This document shows, piece by piece, positions 1 through 6,655 of a stretch of 11,622 bases of DNA (positions are counted from its first letter, which is position 1; the number at the start of each line of letters is the position of its first letter). Source of the DNA: Streptococcaceae bacterium. GTDB taxonomy: Bacteria; Bacillota; Bacilli; Lactobacillales; Streptococcaceae. The translations under genes were made by a program, and so were the position numbers. Location of the stretch: NCBI GenBank assembly GCA_031285105.1, contig JAITWV010000186.1, positions 1-11,622 of the forward strand, given 5' to 3'. Below the pieces are notes generated by a model. The model saw only the letters and a program-made list of their open reading frames with translations. It had not been told where the DNA came from and ran no database searches.

Positions 1-200
1 TGAAAAGTTATGGAACCGGTCCGGCTACAGCAAGGTAAACCACCCTAAGCGCAGAGCCAAGCCAGCCGAAAATTCGCAGTTTATAATTCACAAACTTCTC
101 TTTTTACAATCTAAAATCACTTACGCTGTACTAAAGAGAAAGTCACAATAACTAACACTATTCGGTTTTTAACCCCTTTTCCTCCAAAAAAATCCCCCTA

Positions 201-264
201 GGTAAATGACTTCAAATACCATGGTAAAAAAATGTGTTTACCATGGTATTTGAAGTCATTTACC
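201..264. repeat. perfect 28-bp inverted repeat with 8-nt centre
   Basis: The left arm 201-228 is the exact reverse complement of the right arm 237-264, separated by 8 nt (229-236). Each arm contains the palindrome TACCATGGTA, and a degenerate third copy (TTTACCATTGTAAA) follows at 259-272. An outer pair, CCCCTAGGTA at 195-204 and TACCTAAGGG at 281-290, is also nearly complementary and shares the GGTA at 201-204, so two alternative pairings are possible. No T-run follows directly on either strand, so this is not a typical intrinsic terminator. It could be a miniature palindromic element, a tandem operator or an RNA hairpin; the sequence does not decide. Confidence 0.9.
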
Positions 265-293
265 ATTGTAAAAAAAATTCTACCTAAGGGCCC

Positions 294-334
294 AAAAAAG
301 AAGAACATTCTACCATAAATAGAATTTCTTCTTT
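294..334 (-). terminator. probable zwf terminator (leftward)
   Basis: Bases 297-312 and 320-334 are complementary over 15 pairs with one bulged base, around a 7-nt loop. Read on the minus strand, the hairpin runs into a stretch of six T residues (complement of A294-A299), half of which pair in the stem. This fits an intrinsic terminator for zwf, giving a 3' untranslated region of roughly 215 nt. On the plus strand the hairpin is followed by a weaker T-rich stretch, so it may act in both directions. Confidence 0.55.
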
Positions 335-549
335 CGTGTTTTATTGCATTTCATCCACCGATAAATTAAAAAAAGTCTCGGAGAAATTTTAATCATTCCG
401 TCGATGAATTGACTGTAAAAGCTATGATTAAAACAAGGTCGTTCATCATCTGATTTTTAAGTGATGATGTTCGTATTTATAATCGAGTGCAAACTTAAAA
501 TTGAATCAATATTATTACTAATTGCGCGAATCCAAAATAAGTGAAGTTC

Positions 550-2052
550 TTATAACAAACCACGCTCACGATACCATCTATCTGGCATCCAAACCCAATG
601 ACGATTTGATTTTTCCAATAAATCAAATGCTTCTTGAGGCCCCATTGTTCCAGCCTCATATTTTGGTACAGGCTGTTCATCGTTATCCCAAGCTTCGCGA
701 ATGACATCCACTAATTCCCAAGAGCGAGCGACTTCTTTCCAATGTGAAAAGTTTGTTGCATCTCCTTCTAATGTATCTAAAATCAAACGTTCATAGGCTT
801 CTGGAGAATTACCAGCAAATTGAGCGTCATGGCGATAATCTAATTTTAAAGGTTCAATCGCAAAATTATGTCCGACTTCTTTGCCATTTAATGTTAATGA
901 AAATCCTTCAGTTGGTTGAATGTAAATGGTTAAAACATTGTCTTGAAGTTTTTCAGATGTGCCTTGTCCAAACATATCATAAGGTGTTTGTTTAAAGACA
1001 ACATTAATACGAGTGCCTTTTTCGGTCAAACGTTTGCCGGTGCGTACATAAAAAGGAACGCCATGCCATCTAAAATTATCAATAAAAAATTTACCCGCAA
1101 CAAAGGTTTCGACCTTAGAATCTGGTGCAATATTTGGCTCATCCGTGTAAGCTACAAATGTATCATTACCCAAATGTCCGTTGGTGTATTGTCCACGAAT
1201 AAAGTTTTCTTTGGCTTCTTCTAAGCTATATTGGCGAACAGCGCGCAAGGCTTTGATTTTTTCTGCTCGAATGTCTTCTTCGGTAAATTTTGTCGGAGGT
1301 TCCATCGCTAATAATGAAAGAACTTGTAAAATATGATTTTGAACCATGTCTTTTAATGCACCACTCGTTTCATAATAGCCGCCACGATCTTCAACCCCTA
1401 AACTTTCAGCAAAGGTAATCTGGATATTGTCAATGTGATTGCTATTCCATAAAGACTCAAACATTTGATTGGCAAAACGGATGGCAGAAACATTTTGAAT
1501 CATTTCTTTGCCTAAATAATGATCAATTCTAAAGATATCTTGTTCTGGAAAAACTTCTTGGAGTTCGTCATTTAATTTTGCAGCGGTATCAAAACTTGTT
1601 CCAAATGGCTTTTCGATAATTACTCGCTCAAAGCCTTGACCAGTTAAGATTCCTTGTGATTTCAGATGTTTAGAAATCATGCCAAAAAATTGAGGAGCCA
1701 TTGCTAGATAAAAAACTTGATTGCCTTTAATTTGATATTTTTCTTGTAGTTTATCGCCCAATTCTTTTAAATTCACATAATGCTGCGTATCCTGCACGTC
1801 ATGTGATTGATAATAAAAATGAGAAGCAAATTCTTTGGCCTCTTGAATAGTAGCATCAATATCTTTAATCGAATCTAAGACAACTTCTTGATAATAATCA
1901 TCACTCCAAGGTCTTCTAGCCGTACCAATGACTGCAAAATTTTCGTGAAGTTCTCCTTTTTGGAACAAATGAAACAGTGATGGATATAGTTTTCTTTTGG
2001 CTAAGTCCCCTGTTGCCCCGAATATGGTAAATAAGACTTTTTTTTGGCTCAC
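550..2052 (-). CDS. zwf: glucose-6-phosphate 1-dehydrogenase
   Basis: Cytosolic enzyme that oxidises glucose 6-phosphate to 6-phosphogluconolactone while reducing NADP+, the entry step of the oxidative pentose phosphate pathway. The 500-residue product matches the usual family length. It shows the N-terminal nucleotide-binding motif GATGDLA (residues 12-18), the EKPFG motif (147-151) and the active-site signature RIDHYLGKE (175-183) with its catalytic histidine. The C-terminal substrate domain looks complete. The start is a GTG at 2050-2052, chosen because an AAGGAG ribosome binding site lies 10 nt upstream and no in-frame ATG lies nearby with a better site. It is the only gene on the minus strand and diverges from tmk across about 144 bp. 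No frameshift or truncation is seen. Confidence is very high. Confidence 0.97.
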   Translation of the reverse strand: MSQKKVLFTIFGATGDLAKRKLYPSLFHLFQKGELHENFAVIGTARRPWSDDYYQEVVLDSIKDIDATIQEAKEFASHFYYQSHDVQDTQHYVNLKELGDKLQEKYQIKGNQVFYLAMAPQFFGMISKHLKSQGILTGQGFERVIIEKPFGTSFDTAAKLNDELQEVFPEQDIFRIDHYLGKEMIQNVSAIRFANQMFESLWNSNHIDNIQITFAESLGVEDRGGYYETSGALKDMVQNHILQVLSLLAMEPPTKFTEEDIRAEKIKALRAVRQYSLEEAKENFIRGQYTNGHLGNDTFVAYTDEPNIAPDSKVETFVAGKFFIDNFRWHGVPFYVRTGKRLTEKGTRINVVFKQTPYDMFGQGTSEKLQDNVLTIYIQPTEGFSLTLNGKEVGHNFAIEPLKLDYRHDAQFAGNSPEAYERLILDTLEGDATNFSHWKEVARSWELVDVIREAWDNDEQPVPKYEAGTMGPQEAFDLLEKSNRHWVWMPDRWYRERGLL

Positions 2053-2196
2053 GTTGTATAGTCTCCTTCGCTATTTATTTTATCCCTAGTTTATCAAATT
2101 TTGCTTGATTTCACCATGAAAAGAGAGCTTTCATTTACTTGAGGTTAAAAGTAAAGTAAAATGAACCTAATAATATGGAAATTTGGAGGATACTTT

Positions 2197-2844
2197 ATGC
2201 AAGGTATTTTTATTACAATAGAAGGTCCAGATGGTGCGGGGAAAACATCTGTCTTGCGAGAAATTATGCCAAGATTGCAATTTGCAGCCAACAGGGAATT
2301 TGTTGTCACTAGAGAACCAGGTGGCAGTGAAATTGCAGAACAAATTCGTGAGATTATTTTGGATGTTAACAATACGGCGATGGATGAGCGAACAGAAGCG
2401 TTATTATATGCTGCAGCTCGTCGTCAACATTTGATAGAAAAAGTCATACCAGCTTTAAAACGTGGAGCGATTGTGATTGCTGATCGTTACGTGGATAGTT
2501 CAGTTGCTTATCAAGGAGCAGGTCGTAAACTTGGAATGGATGCGGTTTATGATTTGAACCAATTTGCAACAGAAGGCTTAGAACCTGATTTTACCCTTTA
2601 TTTAGATGTAGATAGTGAAGTTGGTTTAGAGCGTATTCGGTTTAATCGTGCCAATGAAATAAACCGTTTAGATATGGACGAGATTAGTTTTCACCAACGT
2701 GTGCGCCATGGGTATTTAAAGTTGTTGCAAAATTTCCCAAACCGCATTCACCGCATTGATGCCCGTCATCATTTAACGCAAGTAGCAGATGAGTCATTTG
2801 GGGCAATTATTGATAGATTTCCAGAAATATTTAATCGTATTTAA
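2197..2844 (+). CDS. tmk: thymidylate kinase
   Basis: Phosphorylates dTMP to dTDP with ATP, an essential cytosolic step in dTTP supply. The 215-residue product has the P-loop GPDGAGKT (residues 10-17), the REPGG substrate-binding motif (39-43) and the DRYVDSS motif (96-102), as in bacterial Tmk; length is typical. An upstream in-frame ATG at 2161 would add 12 residues, but the ATG at 2197 is preferred because GGAGG sits 7 nt before it and the protein then begins right at the first beta strand. It is the first recognisable gene of a plus-strand operon with darA 20 nt downstream, the usual Firmicute neighbour. No clear promoter stands out in the short region shared with zwf. Confidence 0.97.
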   Translation: MQGIFITIEGPDGAGKTSVLREIMPRLQFAANREFVVTREPGGSEIAEQIREIILDVNNTAMDERTEALLYAAARRQHLIEKVIPALKRGAIVIADRYVDSSVAYQGAGRKLGMDAVYDLNQFATEGLEPDFTLYLDVDSEVGLERIRFNRANEINRLDMDEISFHQRVRHGYLKLLQNFPNRIHRIDARHHLTQVADESFGAIIDRFPEIFNRI

Positions 2845-2864
2845 TTTTGAAGGGGGATTTTTTG

Positions 2865-3194
2865 ATGAAAATGATTATGGCAATTATTCAAGACAAAGAT
2901 GCCAACCGTTTAAGTAATATTTTAATTGATAACAATGTACGTGCAACGAAGCTTTCATCAACAGGAGGCTTTTTGAAATCAGGCAATGCGACGTTCATTA
3001 TTGGGGTAGAAGACCATCGAGTGGAAGAAGTGATTGAACTAATCAAAGTTGCATCAAAAGCTCGGACAGAATATATTACTTCGCCGTTAACTATGGATAT
3101 GTCAGTTGATGCTCAATTTGCTTATCCAATCGAAGTGGAAGTTGGTGGAGCGACGATTTTCGTTTTACCAGTTGAAGGGTTTTATCACTTCTAA
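2865..3194 (+). CDS. darA: cyclic-di-AMP receptor, PII-like (DarA/PstA/YaaQ)
   Basis: A small PII-like cytosolic protein that binds the second messenger c-di-AMP as a trimer in the families studied; its output partner is generally unknown. The 109-residue product has the family's exact typical length and the conserved core ATKLSSTGGFLKSGNATF (residues 27-44) followed by GVED, which forms the ligand pocket in characterised homologues, plus the conserved C-terminal EGFYHF. The ATG at 2865 is chosen over a TTG at 2847 because an AAGGGGG ribosome binding site lies just upstream of it. Its stop codon overlaps the start of holB by one base (TAATG), indicating translational coupling. The yaaR gene that lies between yaaQ and holB in Bacillus subtilis is absent. 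Confidence 0.95.
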   Translation: MKMIMAIIQDKDANRLSNILIDNNVRATKLSSTGGFLKSGNATFIIGVEDHRVEEVIELIKVASKARTEYITSPLTMDMSVDAQFAYPIEVEVGGATIFVLPVEGFYHF

Positions 3195-4159
3195 TGAATA
3201 CATGGCAAGAAAAACAACCGATACTTTATGATTTATTAGGAAAAGTATTAAAAAAAGAACGTTTGGCCCATGCGTATTTATTTGATGGAGCAAATGGATT
3301 AGGAAAAAAAGAAGCAGCAATTTGGCTTGTTCAATCATGCTTTTGTACTCAAAAAAATGAGGGCAAACCTTGTGGAATATGCAATAGTTGCTTGCGTGTT
3401 TTCAATCATGAACACCCAGATGTTTATTTTATTGAACCTGAAACAAGCGTTATTAAGGTAGAACAAATTCGTGCCCTTCAAGAAGAATTTTCCAAAAGTT
3501 CAATGGAAGGTGGCTATAAAGCATTTGTGATTTTTGAAGCGGATAAGTTAAATATTTCATCAGGCAATAGTTTGTTGAAGTTTTTAGAAGAACCCAATCC
3601 CAAAACACTAGCCATTTTAACTACAACCAATCAAGCAAAAATATTACCAACCATTCTTTCAAGAGTACAAACATTTACATTGCATCCTTTGGGCAAAGAA
3701 CAGTTAGCACAAGAATTAATCAAACAAAATATAGCCAAAACGCTAGCAATTGATTTAGCTGAATTGTCAAATAATATAGAAGAATTAATTGAAAAAGCAG
3801 GCGATGAATTATTTTTTGAACGTCGAAAAAGTATTTATAAGTTATTTGAATATATGCGTAATGCTGACTTAAATGCCTTTATCTATGTGCAAAAAAGCAT
3901 AATGAAACATCTTAATCACAAAGATATTAAAGATGAGCAAAAAAGAAAAATTCAAAATGAAACACTCGACTTGCTCCAAGTTTTATGCCAAAGAGAAATG
4001 AAAAACTCATTTGCTACTATTAATGCTAGTCAAAATTATGCTAAAATGAGTGATGAGATTATCAAAGCTAGATTAAAATTAGCAAGTAATGTCAGTTTCC
4101 AAAATACATTAGAACAATTAACGCTCAAATGTATCCAATTATTTAAAATAAAGAGGTGA
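3194..4159 (+). CDS. holB: DNA polymerase III subunit delta' (clamp loader)
   Basis: Delta' is a structural subunit of the clamp loader, which opens the sliding clamp and places it on primed DNA at the replication fork. The 321-residue product has an AAA+ N-terminal domain with GANGLGKK (residues 32-39), a zinc module with cysteines 51, 60, 63 and 66 (spacing C-x8-C-x2-C-x2-C), the conserved NSLLKFLEEP stretch (around 125-134) and a sensor-like LSRVQTF (around 155-161). The alpha-helical C-terminal part is less conserved, as is normal. The start ATG overlaps the darA stop by one base, and no strong ribosome binding site sits directly before it, so coupling to darA translation is likely. ricT follows after 4 nt. 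Confidence 0.95.
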   Translation: MNTWQEKQPILYDLLGKVLKKERLAHAYLFDGANGLGKKEAAIWLVQSCFCTQKNEGKPCGICNSCLRVFNHEHPDVYFIEPETSVIKVEQIRALQEEFSKSSMEGGYKAFVIFEADKLNISSGNSLLKFLEEPNPKTLAILTTTNQAKILPTILSRVQTFTLHPLGKEQLAQELIKQNIAKTLAIDLAELSNNIEELIEKAGDELFFERRKSIYKLFEYMRNADLNAFIYVQKSIMKHLNHKDIKDEQKRKIQNETLDLLQVLCQREMKNSFATINASQNYAKMSDEIIKARLKLASNVSFQNTLEQLTLKCIQLFKIKR

Positions 4160-4163
4160 CCAG

Positions 4164-4964
4164 ATGAAAGTGATTGGTGTCAGATTTAAAACAAGTGCCA
4201 ATCTTCATTATTACGATACACAAGACCAAGAATTTCAACTAGGTGAATATGTCATTGGCGAAACACCCGGTGGCGTGCAATTAGGCGAAGTGATTTGGGT
4301 AAAAGAGAATTACGAATCACCCAATATGCCGACAAGTACTATTGAACGTCGCGCAAATTCAGATGATCTTTTAATAGAAAAAGAAAACATGGAACTAGCG
4401 AAAGAAGCTAAAAAAATCGTTCAGGAGAAAATTAAAGAGCACAATTTAGATATGCAATTAGTCAATGTTGAATATGCTTTTGATCGTAGTAAGGTTGTCT
4501 TTAATTTCACTTCAGATGGTTATGTGGACTTTCGTGAGTTAGTCAAAGATATGGCTGGATACTTTAAAACACGCATTGAGTTACGTCAAATTGGTGTACG
4601 CGATGAAGCTAAGATTTTAGGTGGAATCGGACCATGTGGACGCCCTCTTTGTTGTACAAGTTTCTTAGGTGACTTTATGCCTGTTTCGATTAAAATGGCC
4701 AAAGATCAAGGATTATCATTAAACCCAATTAAAATTTCAGGTTTATGTGGACGTTTGATGTGCTGCTTGAAATATGAACAAGATGAGTATGAATTAGCCA
4801 AAAAAGAAATGCCCGATTGGGGAACATTTGTTGAAACGCCAGATGGGCCAGGACGCGTGGAAGGAATCAATCTTTTGTCACGTATTGTAAAAGTGAAATT
4901 AAAAGGTAGGGAAACTTACTTGGAATATGCGGCAAGTGAAGTGAGTGTTGTACCTAAGAAGTAA
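4164..4964 (+). CDS. ricT: RicT/YaaT, PSP1-domain regulatory iron-sulfur protein
   Basis: Member of the PSP1 C-terminal domain family. In Bacillus subtilis YaaT (RicT) works with RicA and RicF in a complex that carries iron-sulfur clusters and modulates RNase Y-dependent mRNA maturation, with effects on development and biofilm. The 266-residue product has the family hallmark: two cysteine groups, CGRPLCC (residues 158-164) and CGRLMCC (195-201), giving six cysteines suited to cluster binding. The start ATG follows a GAGGTGA ribosome binding site. It lies 4 nt after holB and is separated from yabA by 107 nt. The partner genes for RicA and RicF are not in this window, so activity through that complex is inferred from family knowledge. 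Confidence 0.93.
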   Translation: MKVIGVRFKTSANLHYYDTQDQEFQLGEYVIGETPGGVQLGEVIWVKENYESPNMPTSTIERRANSDDLLIEKENMELAKEAKKIVQEKIKEHNLDMQLVNVEYAFDRSKVVFNFTSDGYVDFRELVKDMAGYFKTRIELRQIGVRDEAKILGGIGPCGRPLCCTSFLGDFMPVSIKMAKDQGLSLNPIKISGLCGRLMCCLKYEQDEYELAKKEMPDWGTFVETPDGPGRVEGINLLSRIVKVKLKGRETYLEYAASEVSVVPKK

Positions 4965-5016
4965 AGAATGATTTTTAGTTGAATACGCTCTATTTAATTG
5001 TGCTTTACTAAATAAA

Positions 5017-5049
5017 AAATAAGACTGTGAATAATTTCCAGTCTTATTT
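5017..5049. other. 11-bp hairpin between ricT and yabA
   Basis: AAATAAGACTG (5017-5027) and CAGTCTTATTT (5039-5049) form a perfect 11-bp stem around an 11-nt loop. On the plus strand no T-run follows and the yabA ribosome binding site begins about 10 nt later, so it is a poor terminator for the operon and could instead be an RNA-stability or processing element. On the minus strand it would be followed by a T-rich run and would look like an intrinsic terminator, although no minus-strand gene is seen upstream of it. Confidence 0.7.
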
Positions 5050-5071
5050 ACTACACATAAAGGATAAAACC

Positions 5072-5428
5072 ATGGATAAAAGAACTTTATATGATGGACT
5101 AGACTCCCTTGAAGAAGTGTTATCAAATTCTTTGAGAACAATCTCATTAATGAAAAAAAATATTAAATCCTTAATCGAAAAAAATAATACACTAGAGCTA
5201 GAAAATACAAGACTTCGTGAGCGGTTAGATACTTTTGAAACAGGTAAAGAAAATGCTCAAAAAGCAGTAGCAGTAGAAGTAGATGATTCATCGACTTTAC
5301 AGATGCTTGAAGAATTGTATCATGATGGTTTTCACGTTTGTCATCCATTTTACGGACAAAGGCGTGAAAATGATGAACCATGTGCTTGGTGTTCAGATTT
5401 TTGGGCACAAATCAATGAGGATAAATAA
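5072..5428 (+). CDS. yabA: replication initiation control protein YabA
   Basis: Negative regulator of chromosome replication initiation that binds DnaA and the DnaN sliding clamp in Bacillus subtilis. The 118-residue product matches the family length (about 119). The N-terminal half is a leucine-rich helical segment (residues 5-55, with heptad-like L/I spacing), typical of the YabA tetramerisation coiled coil. The C-terminal half has a zinc site, with HVCH at 88-91 and CAWC at 104-107. The ATG at 5072 is preferred over an upstream GTG at 5027 because AAAGGA lies 7 nt before it and the GTG lies inside the hairpin. rsmI begins immediately after the stop codon. The pairing with a clamp-loader gene in one operon fits a replication-linked role. 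Confidence 0.93.
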   Translation: MDKRTLYDGLDSLEEVLSNSLRTISLMKKNIKSLIEKNNTLELENTRLRERLDTFETGKENAQKAVAVEVDDSSTLQMLEELYHDGFHVCHPFYGQRRENDEPCAWCSDFWAQINEDK

Positions 5429-6301
5429 ATGAATACACAAAAAAGTTTTGATAAACTTCAACCTTTTGGCACGCTTTTTTTAGTTCCAACACCGATTGGC
5501 AACTTACAAGATATGACATTTCGTGCAATTGATACATTGAAAGATGTGGATTTTATTGCTTCAGAAGATACAAGAAATACACAAAAGCTTTTGAATCATT
5601 TTGAAATCTCTAAAAAACAAATTTCTTTTCATGAACATAATTATAAAGAGCGTATTCCACAATTTTTGCGTGATTTGAAAAATGGTTTATCAATTGCACA
5701 AGTTTCTGATGCTGGAATGCCTTCAATTAGTGATCCAGGCCATGAATTGGTACTAGCTGCAATCGAAGAAAACATAGCGGTTGTTTCTTTACCTGGAGCT
5801 TCTGCTGGTGTAACTGCATTGATTTCATCAGGGATTTCTCCTCAACCATTTGCTTTTTATGGCTTTTTACCAAGAAAAAAAAAGGAACAAATAGCATTTT
5901 TAGATGAGTTGAAAGAACAAAGAGAAAGCCAAATTTTTTATGAATCTCCTTATCGAATTAAAGATACAATCGAAACTTTGGGTGAAGTTTATGGTTTTGA
6001 GCGAAAAGTAACAATAGCTCGTGAGTTAACGAAATTACATGAAGAATATCTTCGAGGAACAATTGATGAAATCCATACTTATTTGCAAGAAACAACGTTA
6101 AAAGGTGAAATTTGCTTTATTGTTGAAGGATTTTCAGGTGAGAAAACGCAAAAAGATGAATCGTGGCAAGATTTAGGAGTTGTTGAGCATGTTCAATTAT
6201 TGATTGATAATGGCTTTAAAAGTAAGGACGCAATCAAAGAGGTCTCTTTACTGCGTGGAATAAAAAAACAAGAAGTATATCGACAATTTCATATTGAATA
6301 A
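5429..6301 (+). CDS. rsmI: 16S rRNA (cytidine1402-2'-O)-methyltransferase RsmI
   Basis: Methylates the 2'-hydroxyl of C1402 in the ribosomal decoding centre using S-adenosylmethionine. The 290-residue product is of normal length and shows the tetrapyrrole-methylase-like fold signatures: LVPTPIGNLQDMT (residues 18-30), ASEDTRNT (44-51), VSDAGMPSISDPG (92-104), LPGASAG (121-127) and FYGFLPRKKKE (143-153). The ATG directly abuts the yabA stop codon, with GAGG 8 nt before it inside the end of yabA. In Bacillus subtilis two further genes (yabB and yazA) lie between yabA and this gene; here they are missing. It is the last gene of the operon, and a strong terminator follows at 6384. Confidence 0.96.
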   Translation: MNTQKSFDKLQPFGTLFLVPTPIGNLQDMTFRAIDTLKDVDFIASEDTRNTQKLLNHFEISKKQISFHEHNYKERIPQFLRDLKNGLSIAQVSDAGMPSISDPGHELVLAAIEENIAVVSLPGASAGVTALISSGISPQPFAFYGFLPRKKKEQIAFLDELKEQRESQIFYESPYRIKDTIETLGEVYGFERKVTIARELTKLHEEYLRGTIDEIHTYLQETTLKGEICFIVEGFSGEKTQKDESWQDLGVVEHVQLLIDNGFKSKDAIKEVSLLRGIKKQEVYRQFHIE

Positions 6302-6383
6302 GGTGTTCGAGGGCGAGACAAAACCCTTAATACGTTAGAAACTCACGAACGTTCGAGCGCAAACCTAAGCTTTTTAATGGTTT

Positions 6384-6421
6384 CCCCAAAAAATCCATCT
6401 TTGATGATGAATTTTTTGGGG
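6384..6421 (+). terminator. terminator of the tmk-rsmI operon
   Basis: Arms 6384-6399 and 6406-6421 pair over 16 positions with a single C/A mismatch around a 6-nt loop, followed by a T-rich tail (GTTTCTTCTTTT). The hairpin starts 82 nt after the rsmI stop. It is framed by CGAGCG (6354-6359) and CGCTCG (6436-6441), which could form an outer stem. Confidence 0.85.
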
Positions 6422-6486
6422 GTTTCTTCTTTTGACGCTCGCAAACAGAACTAAGCAATCCTTTTTGTCTAGTCTAGTTATTTTAT

Positions 6487-6516
6487 TTGTTCTAAAATTC
6501 ACAAAAAAGATATAAG
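6487..6516 (+). promoter_or_regulatory. candidate promoter for structured RNA/leader
   Basis: TTGTTC at 6487-6492 and TATAAG at 6511-6516 are separated by 18 nt, a fair match to a housekeeping promoter. Transcription would begin at about 6522, almost exactly at the 5' side of the first hairpin, so the hairpin would form the 5' end of the RNA. This is pattern matching only. Other possible -10 elements (TATAAT at 6663-6668; GATAAA at 6722-6727 with TTGCAT at 6699-6704, spacer 17) lie further down. Confidence 0.4.
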
Positions 6517-6520
6517 GGGA

Positions 6521-6655
6521 TGCCTGAAAGTCAGGGGAGGAGACTTTCAGGCAATTGGGAGAAATGTTAAAATTTTGCTTCAAAACACTGAATAGGGAGT
6601 TTCAGCTGAAGCGAACTAGTAATCAATTTTAAGTTAAGGACAATAACTCCTTAAT
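6521..6655 (+). ncRNA. candidate small RNA or structured leader, GGGAG-loop hairpins
   Basis: A 12-bp perfect stem (TGCCTGAAAGTC 6521-6532 with GACTTTCAGGCA 6542-6553) displays the 9-nt loop AGGGGAGGA. It is followed by a 5-bp hairpin TTTTG/CAAAA (6573-6585), a 5-bp hairpin CTGAA/TTCAG (6588-6605) with loop TAGGGAGT, and a 7-bp hairpin TTAAGGA/TCCTTAA (6634-6654). A further GGGAG lies single-stranded at 6557-6561. Purine-rich, Shine-Dalgarno-like segments thus recur in exposed positions. I match it to no known RNA family. No T-run follows the last hairpin, so a discrete 3' end is not evident and it may be part of the leader of the gene at 6914. Confidence 0.4.

Larger units (their letters stand above)
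1..549. other. gene-free left flank with GC-rich edge and palindromes
   Basis: No convincing coding region is visible between the window edge and the zwf stop codon. Bases 1-80 are clearly richer in G+C than the rest and contain short self-complementary pieces (ACCGGT; CGGCT near 22 pairing with AGCCG near 65). A plus-strand frame is open from base 2 to a TAA at 149-151, but its product (ending LKRKSQ) is not recognised and could be chance or the tail of a gene cut by the edge. Bases 195-334 hold the palindromes listed separately. Bases 335-549 are AT-rich with only a weak 7-bp hairpin (CATCATC 444-450 with GATGATG 463-469), and probably form the 3' untranslated region of zwf. Confidence 0.6.

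Noticed and set aside
495..707. Open frame on the minus strand and an overlapping plus-strand frame at the zwf 3' end
   Set aside because: They lie mostly inside zwf in other frames, lack ribosome binding sites and give no recognisable protein.
6374..6583. 69-codon minus-strand open frame across the terminator region
   Set aside because: It spans the terminator hairpin and the first RNA hairpin, has a low-complexity product and no convincing ribosome binding site.
6585..6626. GGGAGTTTC resembling part of a purine riboswitch
   Set aside because: The flanking conserved junction sequences and the two kissing loops of that riboswitch are absent.
6565..6633. 22-codon frame starting at the ATG after GGGAGAA
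   Set aside because: GGGAG is only 2-3 nt from the ATG, too close for initiation, and the sequence is better explained by RNA hairpins.
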